64,000 bases of DNA, taken from positions 765,561 through 829,560 of the forward strand of contig VUYV01000015.1 in assembly GCA_008711295.1 (NCBI GenBank), in the 5' to 3' direction. The position numbers and the translations under genes are program-made. This stretch comes from Anarhynchus alexandrinus. Lineage: Eukaryota > Chordata > Aves > Charadriiformes > Charadriidae. Below the pieces are notes generated by a model. It saw only the letters and a list, made by a program, of their open reading frames with translations, ran no database searches and was not told where the DNA came from. Below, piece by piece: positions 9,881-22,407 of the stretch. Position 1 is the stretch's first letter. The number at the start of each line of letters is the position of its first letter.

Positions 9881-12800
9881 GGAAATGATGGGAAAGCATC
9901 CCCTGTTTCTGAGGCCACATGAGAACCCCAGTCATGAAACTGACAGAAAGCAAGCTGCCTTTATAGGTGTATGCATCGAAATACAGAAATAGGCACATGC
10001 ACCTACGTTTAAGAGAGATCAGTTTGCCAAATGCGTCTGGGGAAATGGTGCAGAGAGGGGAGGAAGAGCCGCTGGGGGCAGAGGAGACGGTGAGAGATGT
10101 GTTCACCCGTACGGCTGATAAGAGAAGTGTTCATGGACTGCAGCCTGACTCACTTGGTGTACATCCCGGGGACTTTCGTACGACTTGGTACTTTGTTTTC
10201 TTAGAGCTGCTAGCGACTGGAGTCTTGTGAAAAATATCGGCCTGTTTGTTTTATTTATAGCCCTTGCGATTTCATGGCTGAACTTGAAGATGCAAACCCC
10301 GCTGACTGAAAGGCCAGCAGACGAATCAATAGATCCAACACCTGCTCAAAGCCTCTTCATTTTGGGAGCTTTATCTCATCATTTCCAAATGCGCAGGACA
10401 GATTTACCAAAGGGCAGAGAGCAGCAAGGTGGTGAGCAAAGCCAAGGAGAGATGGAGCAGGGGCTGCTGTGGGGCCCCACCGGTACCGACCCAGAGATGC
10501 CAATACTGCTGCACCCAGACCGGTGCAGCGGCAATTAGTACCCAGCAGAATTGCCAGCCTCTAATGAACCTGTGCCTGGGTTATAGTATGGACCTTTGCC
10601 TGCTGCTGGTCCTGTCCCAGGCTTTGTGTGATGTGCTCTGTTGCTCCCTCCTGCTGCAGGTCTTGCCATTTCCTCAACAAAGATGAGTTTCAGGGAAGAG
10701 TAAGAAGAGGAAAGAAGGAGGGCTGGAGAAATCTCTCCTCATTGCAACTGCCTTTGATCATGAGTAAAGAGGTGGCCCTTTAAATGCATCCTCGGTACCA
10801 TATTTGTGCCTGCCTTTGCTGTAGATGCTCAGTTTGGCTCCATTAAAATCTTCACTGGCTTTGCCATTTTACACTGCTTTTCAGTCCTCTCTGCTGGTGT
10901 TCATGGGAGAACGGGCTTCTGAAAGCGTGTGTGAAAACCCAGCAACCAACCAGCCAGGCTGGTAAGCAGGGAAAAGTTTACAGCTTGCAAGTTCTTCAGG
11001 TACAGCGAGCTTCTGTATCTGTTTTATGTCAGCCCACACAGTCCCCCCAAAAACAACACAGAGGCAGCCGTGTGAGACAGAGGGGATAATGCAGTGGCTG
11101 GGGGACAAATTAAATGCAACACTAAAGGAGATGCACGCCGCGGGGCAGGTTTGGCTGCAGGGTGCCTCAGGGATGGAGCATGCCTTGCACACAGCAGGTC
11201 TCAGGGATCATGTGGTGGGGCGCATTCCGGGGCTGGAGGCTGCACCCTTGCAGGAGACACACCACAGGGCTGACCAGCTTTGTGCCATGGCAAGCTGAGG
11301 CAGGTCTCCTGCTTCCAGCTCCCCGGACCCTCCTGCACACTGCACTGGAGTTTGTTTTGTGCTCTTCAATTCATATAGACATGGCCTAAGTTGCTCACGC
11401 TGCTAGATAATCTAGCTAGCATCACTCTGCAGCAGCATGCAAAAGCAGTAGTGATGCAGCAGTGAGAGCAGCTCAGGGTTTTCAAGCAGGGGGTCTGGGC
11501 TGTGTTACTGCTGCAGAGCGGAGAAGAAATATGTTCTGCTACTGCAGCATCTCCCCAAGGGGTAAATGTTATACGGTGGCCACCAGTCTGCTGATTTCTG
11601 GCTCACAGACGGATCCAGCACCCTCCCGCAGGGACCGGAGCGGCTGCGTTAACTCACACAGCACGGCTGGTGGGATGGCTGCCCGGCACGGCCGGCTCCT
11701 GCAGAAAGCTCAGTGGCACTGATATAGAGCAGACTCCTCGTTGCGGTACACACACATAACGGCAGCAACACACAACGGCGCTGTCTGCCAAGCTGGCCAT
11801 TCCCATCGTAGCCTAGATGCAAATCTTCAGCCTTGTTCTCCCAAGCTGGGGAAGGTAAAGCATCGCACTGGCTTCGGCTGCCGTGATTAACAGGAAAGAA
11901 ACCCCAGTGTGATGAATGGGAGGGATGGGAATGTTACAGGAGGCTTTGCCATGTAATTAAAACCAGAGCAGCGAAGATCAGAAATTGCAATGCTGCTTCC
12001 TGGTCTCAGCTGCTTCTGGTCTCCCCCATCTCTGTGATTCTGTGATCTCGCAGCTTTAACTTTCACTAGCCTCCCATCCCCATCGCTTGCTCCTCTGCTC
12101 TGCAAACCCACTGCTGGTTTCTCTCCTTTCTGGCTGTACCCTGAGTTGTTTCCACCCTTGACTACTTTCAGCCAAAGCTCTGCAGGACCTGTGCATGTGC
12201 GTGTTTTCCAACCCCCAGCAGTGTGCACTGCAAGCCGGGGCCACAGAGGAGCAGAAGGAGGGAGGCTATTGCTAGCCCGGGTGTTGGCACCTTGGGCAGC
12301 AAGCAAAGCTGTGCAAGGGCCTCTTAGCAGCTGTGCAAGGCAGGTCTTCTTGCATCATGTGTGGTGGAGGGCAGGAGGAAAAACAGGGGAAGGGCATCTC
12401 AGAGTGGACGGGCTTTCTCCAGAGTCCTCCTGCAGCTGGTTCCCAAGCTCCACACTGCCATTGATGTCCTTAGCCTCTTACAAAAGCTATGTCTGGGACT
12501 AGAGTCACGCTGCGCCCATCAAACCAGCTCCACAGGTGAAGATAGTGGATACGGGTGAAGAGTCTATCCCAGCCAGGGAGCTGCAGAAAGCCCCTGGCAA
12601 GGCAGGGAATAACCTCACATCCCTCTCTGTTGTCCTACCCCCATGGAAACAGCTACTGAGGACACAGGTGGTATTTGTAGCATCTACCATGAGGTGGTTT
12701 CTTCTTGAAGGTATTCTTGTCTTCTTTCATTGGGCTCAGTGTTGCACTCTGGGGTAAGGACATGTTTCTGCCATCTCTCTCCAAAGGCTCTTCATGTCCT

Positions 12801-13141
12801 GCGGGATGACAGAGGAAGTCATTTCACCCCGTGCAGACAGCTTTCCTCAGGATGTTTCCCATTGTGAGGTCCTTGGGAACCATCATAGGTGAGCCCATGC
12901 TTCTTCATACCACCTTGCCAGTTCTGCTCCCAGGTTACACCAGCATATAAGCAGCGAACACTGAGTCACTTTGCCAGCTTGTTCCTGGGAGGCAAATGTA
13001 AAAGGCAAAGAGACAATTCATTTGAAATTCAAGCCCCTGGAAAGGGTTGTTAGGGTTTCTTTCCCTGCAGAAGCACCCACTTCTATGATTTTCAGCTTAT
13101 TATGCAATGCTGCACAGATATAAAAACACAAATACTTCTTT
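9881..13141. other. Non-coding interval, nothing firmly recognised
   Basis: More than 3 kb of unique sequence. A TCTGTGATTCTGTGAT string at 12028-12043 resembles a CR1 3' tail but has no CR1 body on either side. No exon with credible splice sites was found. Confidence 0.5.
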
Positions 13142-13515
13142 ACATACAGGGATCAGAAGAACTCAAGACTATCAGAACAACTTTATTAAGTCAGATCAAA
13201 GCCCAGATATCTCAGCACCCTCATAAAAGTGGATGTGTAGGGAAGGCATAATATCATGGCAAGTGGCTATGATGCTCCCCTCCTGCACTCTTCCCAGGCT
13301 GCAAATATTAGAGGCTTACAGGTTCAGTCCTCAGTGGACCTCTCTTTCATGAACTCATTCAATCTCCTCTTGGATCCAGGTAAACTTTGAGCAGCCACAG
13401 CATCCTCTGGCAAGGAGTTCCCCAGCTAAATGAAGACCGGTCACCTCTGATTGGGTTTGAATCTGTTCTTTGCCAACTTAGTTTAATGCCCTACAGCTCT
13501 TGAGTTGTAAGAGAT
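13142..13515 (-). mobile_element. Old CR1-like LINE 3' end, minus strand
   Basis: Read on the minus strand, the ORF2 end contains GGGGAACTCCTTGCCAGAGG and GCTCAAAGTTTACCTGGATC (plus-strand 13376-13434). The 3' UTR runs to an end near 13150 that reads GATATCTGGGCTTTGATCTG followed by a TTCTGATAGTCT-type tail. The coding part recurs in this window at 2265-3360 (split) and 47050-47300, giving three copies of one old family. No intact frame remains. Confidence 0.75.
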
Positions 13516-16500
13516 CTGCAGGCAGAGCCCAGGTCCCACGACTTTCTCTTACAGCCTCCTGCAAGGTTTGTCGTTTCTGCTCTGTGCAGAGCCTAACACA
13601 TTAGAGACCTCGGGCCATTCCCGTAATACAACAACCAAAGCAAAATGCTCTGCCTTTGTTCCTGTTCACTGCAATAGACCCCATCTCTGCTGCTCATTGT
13701 TTTAAGACTCTTTTCTATTAATAGCAGAAACAGACATGCCATTTCAATAATTCTATTCAAATTAATGCCTTTCATTATACTCCAAACACAACATCAAAGG
13801 CTTAGATTGCACCCTGGCCCTTTGTGAGACAGAAAGAGTTCTGGTATAAAGATTTCCATCAGAATAGACGTTTGATGGGAGAAAGCTTTTTTGTCCATCA
13901 GGAAAGATAAGTTTCTTAATGGGATTAGAGGCTTTGGTTCTTGTGGATGAGTGACTGCAACAGCCTAGGAGGTCCTTTCCAGTGGCAAATTTTGTCCCAC
14001 AATTTACTGTGAAGGAAACATTTCACTGTTGGACATATTCTATTTTTACACTGTTCTCTTCTGTGAGACAGAGGTCTTCTTTCTCAGGACCGCCAGGTCC
14101 TGGTGTTGGCTGGCATGACATAGAGATCATGCTGTGTCTTGGGGAGAGCTGGGACTGCACGTCTCTGATGGCCAGGAGAAGATAAGCTGTAGAGACCACT
14201 GTGTCTGCAAGGATCCCTTTGCAGACTTTACCAGCCACCCTTCTCCCCTAGCAGTCGCAGCCAGTAAAGAAAGAGTGTTGAGACCAAGCACAGTGGAGGA
14301 GATCTTCTCCTGGGGTGCAGCAAGGCCAGGTTCTAGGGCTGTATTTTTCCCCTGACTCTGTCCATGACCCTTTGCCTTCCAACAAGAGACGCGCTGGGGG
14401 ATTTGGGATCATTCGCCTGGTCCCTCCATGCCTTGGATTAGGCATGTAGAGGGAGGAGTGGCTTGTTAGCTGTGTGCATGGTTCCTCCTGAAACAACTGC
14501 AGCTGGGGAGCCACCCACCTCAGGCTCGGCTCTGGGAGCATCCAGGCATTTGGCTGGTCCTGCAGAGTGCAAAATGTGCACATTGGGCCCCTCAGAGCAC
14601 GGCCAGGGCTGGATCGTGTCCCTTTGCAGCACCACACTGCAGTTTCTCTTGCCCTCCCAGACCCCATGCTTGGGATGCACCCTTCATCCACCCAGGCCCT
14701 CACACCTACCTCCCTGCAGTCTATCAGACAAGCTGGATGTGCTACATCCCAGCCAGGACTGATCCCTGGGAATGCTGACACCTCCCTGCGCTTCTGCTCC
14801 TTTGTGCACATGTTTTTATTATGCAAATTAGCACGAAATGTCCTTGTAAGTAAAGGAAGAAACTGCATCTCACTTCATTGCAGGGAACGGGCTCACACAT
14901 TCCTGGTATGTAGTAAATTCTGATTTTCCTACTTCGCTGTTTTCTCTTCATCAGGAACCTTTGATTGGGTTACTCTTCCCCTTTTGGTCTATAAAGGCTC
15001 TTAATGAAGCCCTATTATTGAACTAAACAGAAACATTTACTCCTTAAAGGACTTAATTATGCAATTGTAGCTAAGCAGAACCTGCTGAAATGCCTCTCTG
15101 CATGTTCCTAGTTAAAAAGTCCAGTCTGTGTCTGAAATGGCAAAGGGACCACACCACCACCCACTCTGGCCAGTGGTAACCTGGAGGGCAGAGCTGCACC
15201 TGGTTACCATCACCAGGAGATGTTCCCTCACCTCACGTAGCCCAATTCCACCCCATTTTAGATCCACGTGTGCCTGCTTAAGGTATCTCAGCCAGACCAG
15301 TATGTGAGCAGGGCTGGAAAAGGAACCACCGCTTCCTTCATTGTTCGTTCCAGTGGTTAATAAGTCTCACAGTGAAAAACCTGTGCTTTCCTTCTGAATT
15401 GAATTTTGGCTGCCTGAATTGAATTCTAGCTGCTGGTTCTGGCTGGTACCATCCTCTGCTAGATTAAAGAAAAGGTATTTATTCCTCGTGAAGGTGTTTA
15501 CACGATTTATTTGCCCCACCTCTCCGTCTCTTTTTTGATCAGCTACCTTGGGTGCCTTCATGTAACAAGACTCTTTTTATTCCGAGCCCTCCAGCCTTGC
15601 TATTCTAAAGCCTTTTAAAAATGCGTGTGGTGAAAGCAGAGCCAGGGTCCGGCCTCACCCTGGGACCACCGTGGAAACCCCACTCACAGGCCTGAGTTTC
15701 AGGCTGCAGCCTCCTGCAGCTCTGACATCAACCAAGGGATTTTTTAGGAAAAATTATGCTTATTTTCCTTTTTTCAGCTACGGAACTATGCAAGACCTTC
15801 ACTAGAGCAGAGCTCACTGAAGGCTACTGAAATAATACAAAGTTTCCCCCCAGTTTACACGGCCTTAAATGTGCCCTTTCCTGGTGGATCCTGAAGAAGC
15901 TGGCCCTTTATTTTCCCTTCTCCTTAATTTGAGAGGAAGGTGTTTCAGGTCTGGTTTCTGGTCCATTTATTTTAATTTTTCTCCAGATGTCTGCCCATGG
16001 ATCACCAAGAAACACTCAAGCAAACACATAAGTGAAGTATTGTCTTCTGAAGAACAGATATTGTCCCTGACGCCTTAATGGCAGGTTGTTTGCTACGCCG
16101 TTAACTCATACTGCGGTGTGTGAGAATGGCTTTGTATCTATTCCCACAGAGCTAATGCAACAGTTTGTAGCCCTGGGAATCCAATTAGACAATTCAACAC
16201 AACAAACAGCAGCAAGGAGAGCAAAGACCCACCTCACTAATTTCTGCATCAGGCACATAATATTTGTGTGGACCAGAGCACATCCTCAGTCTTGACTTTC
16301 AGATGACTAAGGGACACCCCGTAAAGTCCCCCACGGTTATCGCCTCAGTTTTTGCACTCTTTTCCCACTGTGACTGCATTTCTGCTTCCTACCACTGGAT
16401 TTTTATCCGTCTTTTTCCAATAGATCAAAGTACCATTTATTTCCCTAGACCTCTTTTCAATGCCCAGGCCCATAGGCCATGACCAAATTGCCTCTAAATC

Positions 16501-16569
16501 TTCCCTTGGATAAATAACATAAACGAATTTCTCACTAGAAGACAACCTTCCCCAAAATCAAGTCATTAT
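13516..16569. other. Non-coding interval with small features
   Basis: Mostly unique. The 206-codon minus-strand frame at 14248-14868 has no recognisable features. An AT-rich block near 14800-15075 carries an octamer ATGCAAAT (14821-14828) and a TAATTA (15054-15059). An imperfect 20-bp tandem duplication lies at 15395-15434. Confidence 0.5.
15395..15434. repeat. Imperfect 20-bp tandem duplication
   Basis: Unit 1 (15395-15414) and unit 2 (15415-15434) both begin TGAATTGAATT and continue with a C/T-variant GGCTG or AGCTG end. They differ at a few bases. Confidence 0.8.
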
Positions 16570-16845
16570 AGCAGCAATTTTCTCATCCTCTTCTAATCAA
16601 TTAAAGCTCTTTTTTGAAAGCGGGAACCCAGAATTGGACACAATACTAAGTAAGAAGATAGCAGCAATCTCCTAGTTCTGCCTACTGTTTTGTTGCTGAA
16701 AGATCCGAAGATATCATTCACTCCCTTCCATATAGCCGAGCAAAGACAGCCCTCAGTGAACTGAATATCTATTATGAACCTTCAGTCATTTCAAGAGTGA
16801 CTGCCTTCTGAGATATAGTTCCCTGCTTTCATTTTAAGGTTTGCT
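16570..16845 (-). mobile_element. Old CR1-like LINE fragment, minus strand
   Basis: The plus strand reads AACCCAGAATTGGACACAAT near 16625-16644, the complement of the conserved CR1 coding block that reads CTGAACTGGACACAGCACTC in the young copy at 2924-2943. The decayed RT-side sequence continues to about 16830, including a 'cctctgagatatagttccctg' type ending. It is more 5' in the LINE than the fragment at 18725-19230, so it is a separate insertion. Confidence 0.65.
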
Positions 16846-18724
16846 GGCCTGGATGTGAAATTCCTCAATAGAGTTTGCAGTGAAAGAGAGGGCTTATTAA
16901 TGGCAGCAGCAGCGACGCCCGAGGAAAGAGCATCTCATTGTGTGAGATTAATATTACGTCCTGAATGTGGTGTAAGCCAGCCCTGAGCTGATGCAAATGG
17001 AAATGGCTAAATACTTCGCAATGGACCTGTCCAACTTACTCTCATTTTAGGTCTCAAAGCTGTCACTCAGGAAGACGACCTGGATACTGTGCATTCATTT
17101 ATGCCAAAACAGTGTGTTATTAGTGTCACTTGATAGTGGGAGATGAGGGGAAACTGTTGCTGGCTTTGCCCTGCCCGCATTTATCTTGAATTGGTGGTTC
17201 CCAAACCTCTGGATTGATGGATCCCTCTCACATGTCAAGGTTTCTTATCATCAAACCTACAATTGAGAACACGAAGGGTAGGATTCATCTCCTCTCACTT
17301 TAGTTAGGTGTCTAGTCTAAATGAACCCTTAGGGCTTCTGTAATATCAGTGGAGAAAAATAGGTATCTCCAGAGAGTGAGGCGATGCACTGATCAGAGGC
17401 ACTCCTACGAGGACGGGATGAACTGCTCCTCAGCGGGGCCAGGGTCTCTTCTCAGGTTGTTAGACAACTGCTGTAGCTCGGAGACACAGCCTTCAGCTGC
17501 CTAAACCCGAATAATTCATATCCCACCCTTCACGTTAATCTGATAAACCACTTAAACTTGTGTCCTGGACATCCTGGCTTTGAACCATTCTAGCCCAGTT
17601 TACTGCAGTCTTATTCCAGCCTGCAATGTCCCCAGACTGATGTCGCGCCTGACCTGCGGCATCAGTGTCACACTACACACCCAGCTGCTTCTTTCTGAGC
17701 CCGTCAAGGAGACACAGGTCTGTGCTTTACCAGGCACCTGCCTCTGCGGTGTCTCATGAGTTAAAGCAGATTCTGATCGGCAGCAGATGCCGCACCTCGC
17801 TCTTGCTGTGATCAGCATCTGGCAGAGAGAAAATGGCTTAAACTAGACTCTGGAAAAATTAATTGCTGAAATTTAAGTGACAGAATAATAATTATTATAA
17901 TTGCAATAATTGCAATAATTGATAGTAACAATTCCTCTTAGCGTGCCCCTGGGGAACTTGCATTGCAGGCCAGCTCCGCGAGGTGCTCTATAAACACACA
18001 ACAAGGAGAGTTTCCTGGAAATGGGGTGCAAAAGCGCGCCCAATTCCTGCTCTCACCCTTTGCATCGGCTCTCAGCCGCGGCCAGAGATGGGCAGCGGGG
18101 CTAAGAGGGCCTTTGGGCTGCCCAGTTGTGGGTTCACAGGGAAACCTTGCTTTCCTCATGCAAGGCGTGAAACACTAGGACGTGGCAGACATTTAGGGGA
18201 AACGCATGGAAACAATGAGGCCAGTTTCAGGCAGTGGTCTTAGGGCACAGGCAGCTGTGGTTTGCTAATATTGGGGTAACATGGAAGCGAAAGCCAACAT
18301 GGTAAAGGGAATTCACAAACACAAGCCCTGGTGAGGGAAACAAAAGAGGCGGTTGGTTTCGGAATAGCTTGTGTGGGGGGATGCCAGGACTGAGAGACGA
18401 TAGTAGGTGGGAATCCACCGCCCAGCTCTGGGAGGTGATGGGCAGGGAGGGATCAGCCTCGGGCAGCCTTTCCACACATGTGCAGTCAAGATAAGAGCAG
18501 TGGGGAAATGTGCTATGGGGTTCAGCGCTGCCTCCTGTGTTACCAAAGGCCATCTGAGGAGGGCACAGGAAAAGGACATCGTGGCAATTTTTCTTTGAGA
18601 TAGATACATTTTCAACCTACGAAGAGGTTTCCACTGTGCAGGTCTTAATAGTCATGTCTTAGAAAAGTGGTGGAGAAAGAGCTGTGGAGATTCAGGGAAT
18701 TCAAGTCAGACAGTGCAATTATGG
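16846..18724. other. Non-coding interval, nothing recognised
   Basis: Unique sequence. The part at about 16860-17050 looks like ordinary single-copy DNA with an octamer (GATGCAAATGG near 16991-17001). A short AT-rich tract lies at 17882-17930. Confidence 0.5.
17882..17930. repeat. AT-rich tract with GCAATAATT units
   Basis: About 50 bases of A/T with a twice-repeated GCAATAATT unit. It is simple sequence. Confidence 0.75.
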
Positions 18725-19230
18725 TAATTGGTTTTGACCTCCTGCAGGACCTGATCCGTGGAATTACAGCGGTCCCACACAGCGCTCGCGACTGGGCACT
18801 AACATGGGATGTGCATTTCAGAAAGCCATCCAGTCTTGACTTCAGGACCTCGAGTGATGGATAATCTTTTCCATTCTTGCAAATTGCTCCAGTGGTTAAT
18901 TGCTCTGCCTATTAAAAAAAAAAAGCTGTACCTTATTTCCACCTTTAATTTTTCCAGCTTCGGCTTCCAGCCATTGGACCTCATTTCGCTTTGTCTGCTC
19001 AATTAAAGAGCACTGTAATATCAAATACCATCTCCCTGTGTAGATACCTACAGGTCAGATTGCTTTCTACCCTTCACTCTGGTAGGCTAAATAGAATAAC
19101 TTCCTTCACACTCATTTCCAAGGTTTTTTTTTCTAGGCCTCCCATCATTTTTACAGCTCCTTTGTTCACTCATTCAGTTTTTAACGTCTTTCTAAAAGCT
19201 GAACACAAAACTTAAAGATGATGTTCAAAC
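18725..19230 (-). mobile_element. Old CR1-like LINE 3' end, minus strand
   Basis: About 500 bases of a decayed CR1 3' end. On the plus strand, CATCCAGTCTTGACTTCAGG (18827-18846) is followed by AGTGATGGATAATCTTTTCC (18853-18872), TGCTCCAGTGGTTAATTGCT (18885-18904) and CGGCTTCCAGCCATTGGACC (18961-18980). This is the complement of the ORF2 C-terminus of an old CR1. The reverse complement CCAATGGCTGGAAGCCG pairs with AGCCAACAGCTGGAAATTAA near 42447-42466 in the plus-strand copy, so two members of this family are present. An A tract at 18915-18925 interrupts it. Confidence 0.82.
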
Positions 19231-19879
19231 AAAGATCTTGCCAATTTGTTATATACTGAGAAATCATGTTTTGTTTCAATCTAACTGCAACCCCGTCCCA
19301 TATAGGCAAATGTAAAGATCAGCTGTTTTGCAAAACGATAATGTATTTTTCCTTTTTTCTTGAATTTCATTTATACTTGTTTTCAAAATTGTGATGTTGA
19401 AAAATTATTTTTTCTATTTGAAAAAGACTTATTCCCTAAAAGAATCCATAACAAAAAACATGAACATAAAAAACCAAAGTCCTAAATAAACAGAAACTTA
19501 AAAGGGAAACAAAAACAGAAAATGAAAGTTATAGAATAATTAATCAAAACCTGAAAATATGCAAGGAAGTAATTTTTCTCTTCTCGATACACTTTCCATA
19601 GGGGAGATCAGGCTAATGAAAATGTCAGCTTTCATCTGGGCTCCACAGTTTTGCCCCTATTATAAAATCCCTCCGCATGTTAAGACGGCACGGTGTTCTG
19701 GGGTCCTTTGGGTCTTTGGTTTGGTTGGATGCTGAGGGACCCAGTGCTGGGTGAGGCCCTTGGAGCATCCTAGCCCTGCAGAAATCTGGTCATTTCTGAA
19801 CAGACAGTACACTGGGAAGAGCATGAACACGGCAGACACAGAAAACTGCAATTTCTGAGCCTGCCAAAACCTGGGAAAG
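19231..19879. other. Non-coding AT-rich interval
   Basis: AT-rich, with an A-rich stretch at about 19428-19530. No gene or repeat family was recognised. It separates two old CR1 fragments whose 5' sides face each other. Confidence 0.5.
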
Positions 19880-20365
19880 GGTTAATACAGCAAATGGGAT
19901 AAAGGGCACTTCTGGACATAATTTACTCGGATTTTTCTGAAGGTTTTTTGATGGAGTCCCTCACAGGAGACTCTTAAGGAAAATAAATATCTGCGGGGTA
20001 AGGGGCAGCATCCTGTTGTGGGTCAAAAACTGCTCGAGCGACGGGGTACAAAGGGTTGGAGTGAATGAATGGTCCTTGGAGCAGGGGGAGGTTAAATGGG
20101 AGAGACTCAAGGGACTAGCTTTGGGAGGGGTGTGACTGAAAATATTTATTAATGGTTTGGAGAAGCAAGAGGACAGAGCAGGAGGTGAAATCTGTCCAGG
20201 TGGCATCAGACTATTTAGGGTTTTATTTGTTAATGGAAGAAGAAAAGAAACTGACGAAAGGAAGGAAGAAATATGAAGGATTGTGAGAAGCCCTGGAAAG
20301 ATTTGATCAAACTGGGAGATGGTGCAGCTGGAGAACTGTAAGTGAGATAAATGCAAAACCGAGCA
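19880..20365 (+). mobile_element. Old CR1-like RT-domain fragment
   Basis: This is decayed RT sequence in plus orientation. GATGGAGTCCCTCACAGGAG (19951-19970), then ACTCTTAAGGAAAATAAATA (19971-19990), then GTTGTGGGTCAAAAACTGCT (20014-20033) correspond to 'fDtVsHrrLLrKL.....WV.NwL'. ATATTTATTAATGGTTTGGA (20142-20161) corresponds to 'iFINDLe', the segment preceding the catalytic FADD. The FADD region itself (about 20180-20220) is degraded, though CAGACTATTTAGGGTT still resembles the flanking 'tKLfrv'. Indels and stops break every frame. Confidence 0.8.
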
Positions 20366-21140
20366 GCCATGGAAGTCTGTCTCTGCTTCACATGGGCTCT
20401 GCAGGGATGGACTTGAGCTGGCAGAGTCCTTCTAGGGGAAAAAAAGCCTACTGCCATGGTGTCCAGCAGAAGGAAGAGCTGGCGGTGACCAGCAGCTTCT
20501 AGAGTTGAGAAAACACAAATTAAAAGCAATCCCCCAAAATCTAATGCCCAAGATGGGAGGTGAAGATCTTAACCCAGTTCCAGGAAAGACTCTCTCCTCA
20601 TTGTGTCACTAGAGATGGGACAGGATAGAGGGAGTGAAACACCTGAAGGTGTAAAAAAAATCCATTTGTAAAAAATATTGCTGCCATTCTGCACGCCTCA
20701 TAAGAGTGTAAGATGAGCAAGTGTGAGGACTACGTGGGTGTTGGGTCCCTCACGCCACTGCAGAACCAAGGAGAGCTTGCCAAGGGGTGTCAGTGTGAGG
20801 ATAGTTCTGCCTCCAGCTTGCACAAGTTGTTGGAAAAGTGGTCTGAGGCTGGGCTCATAAAACCCTTAGACATCTCGGAACGTCTGTTCTGGGGACAAAG
20901 GAGAGCCATAACCCTTGTTTTGCTGGATGCCGAGAGATATCCAGTGATTTTAGCAGTATATTGTACAAGGGCCTTTGATAGAGCTGGGAAGATGACCCTG
21001 CTGCCCTGAACACCATGGTAACGCTCAGAGCCTGAACAGGAGTCTTTTGACCAGTGAGGAAGAAGATTGCAGAGTGAGAAAATAATTAGAGAGCCGAAAA
21101 GACTCATCTTCAGGTGGTGTTATATGGTGCGCATGCAGGT
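20366..21140. other. Non-coding interval, nothing recognised
   Basis: Unique sequence. It may include further unreadable CR1 decay just downstream of 20365, but nothing can be aligned by eye. Confidence 0.5.
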
Positions 21141-21247
21141 GTCTCCTGGCCGTGGTGTGTTTCCTGGCCATGCCGTGTCTCCTGGTCGTGATAGGTCTCC
21201 TGGCCACAGTGAGTTCCTGGCCATGGTTTGCCTCCTGGCCACAGCAT
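21141..21247. repeat. 18-bp minisatellite, six units
   Basis: Six head-to-tail units built on G-YCTCCTGGCC plus a variable 7-8 base end: 21141-21158, 21159-21176, 21177-21194, 21195-21212, 21213-21229 (17 bp) and 21230-21247. A degenerate seventh unit follows. The TCCTGGCC core is constant except one T in unit 3. Frames on both strands stay open through it, giving Arg/Pro/Trp/Gly/Asp-rich repeats on the minus strand. This follows from the repeat and is not evidence of a gene. Confidence 0.88.
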
Positions 21248-22369
21248 GTTGGCAGGCTACAGCAAGGACCAAGATTTGGCATTGCTGGGCTGGCATTTTG
21301 CATGCTGTGCTGCTGCACGTCCTGTACTCACACCTGGGGCCAGCCTGCCCTGTCAGCAAACCGGTAACACTTTTGCGAAGATGAGTTGTTCCTGTGGTGA
21401 CCAGAGGATGTCCACAAAGCCCGATTTCCCCTGACTGGGAGGCACATAGCAATAGTTTCAAAACTTGCAGCAGTGTGAAATCCAGGGCCAATGAAATGAA
21501 ATTTTCCTGAATTTCTTTCCCCCACTCAGCCTTTCTAAACGAAGTTTCTCAGTATTTAACATTTTGGGTTCTCTACCGCCTATGAAAGTAGCTGCATTTT
21601 CTTGATGATGCCTGACTGGAAGGGAAGCAGCATTTGCTTCTGAGTGTCCAAGGCTCTCTTGAACATGCAGTGCCTTTTCCCTAGCCTTCTGTTGTCAGGC
21701 ATATTTTCTGCTGCTGTTCATCATCCTTCACATTTTGCAGTTAGCTCAAACGCGTGTTGAGTGAAACCAGCAAGAATGTTCCTCATTGCTATCTAGGTTG
21801 AAGATCCAAGGTCCCTGTGCTGCCTCATGCCACAGACTGCTTTCCAACAAACACATCACAAGCAGCAAATAACAACCTCACCTTGGCCTTCAACAATGCT
21901 CTCCATCGACTAGCATGAATACCAAGACATGCTCCTTCAAAAGTGTTTCAAAGCCTGCTGTTAGAGGTCCTCACGGCACGGCATCCCTCATGTCCAGACC
22001 CACTGGTATGTCATTTGCTGTTGTTGATGAGTTTGCTTTGAAACAAAACCTTTTGATGCAGTGAGTTTCCAACTGGCAAACGACTGCCTCTGGGCAACGC
22101 AGAAACCACCTAATTCAAGTGTACATGTGATTGCTATAGCATCTCTGCACTTGTGAGTACTTACCCCTGCGATGCCCCTGCAAAGCGGACAAGTGCAACT
22201 GACCTCCTTTTATAAATGTGGAACTTAGCCCCCCTCAGACCCAAAGTGCTTTACTCACAAAAGTCCTGGCATAGTAGGGACTTGAAAGCAAACCTTACCC
22301 TTTCTTGCTTCTTTGACTCCTCTTCACCCAAGTTCTTCACAAGGTTTAAAGCATTTTAAATCTGCTGAT
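21248..22369. other. Non-coding interval, nothing recognised
   Basis: Unique sequence with no supported gene, RNA or repeat. Confidence 0.55.
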
Positions 22370-22407
22370 AAAAAAAAAAAAAAGAACAAAAACAAAAACA
22401 ACAAAAC
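22370..22407. repeat. A-rich tract
   Basis: Fourteen A followed by AAC/AAAAC-type units. It is simple sequence. Confidence 0.85.

Noticed and set aside
12026..12047. CR1-like tail string TCTGTGATTCTGTGAT
   Set aside because: No CR1 body is recognisable on either side, and the match is only two tail units.
13880..14012. Possible CR1 3' UTR (CCTAGGAGGTCCTTTCCAGT at 13964-13983)
   Set aside because: It resembles old CR1 3' ends, but only about 30 bases are convincing and no tail repeat follows.
14248..14868. 206-codon open frame on the minus strand
   Set aside because: No recognisable features. Lies in a GC-richer patch with open frames on both strands, which is typical of chance.
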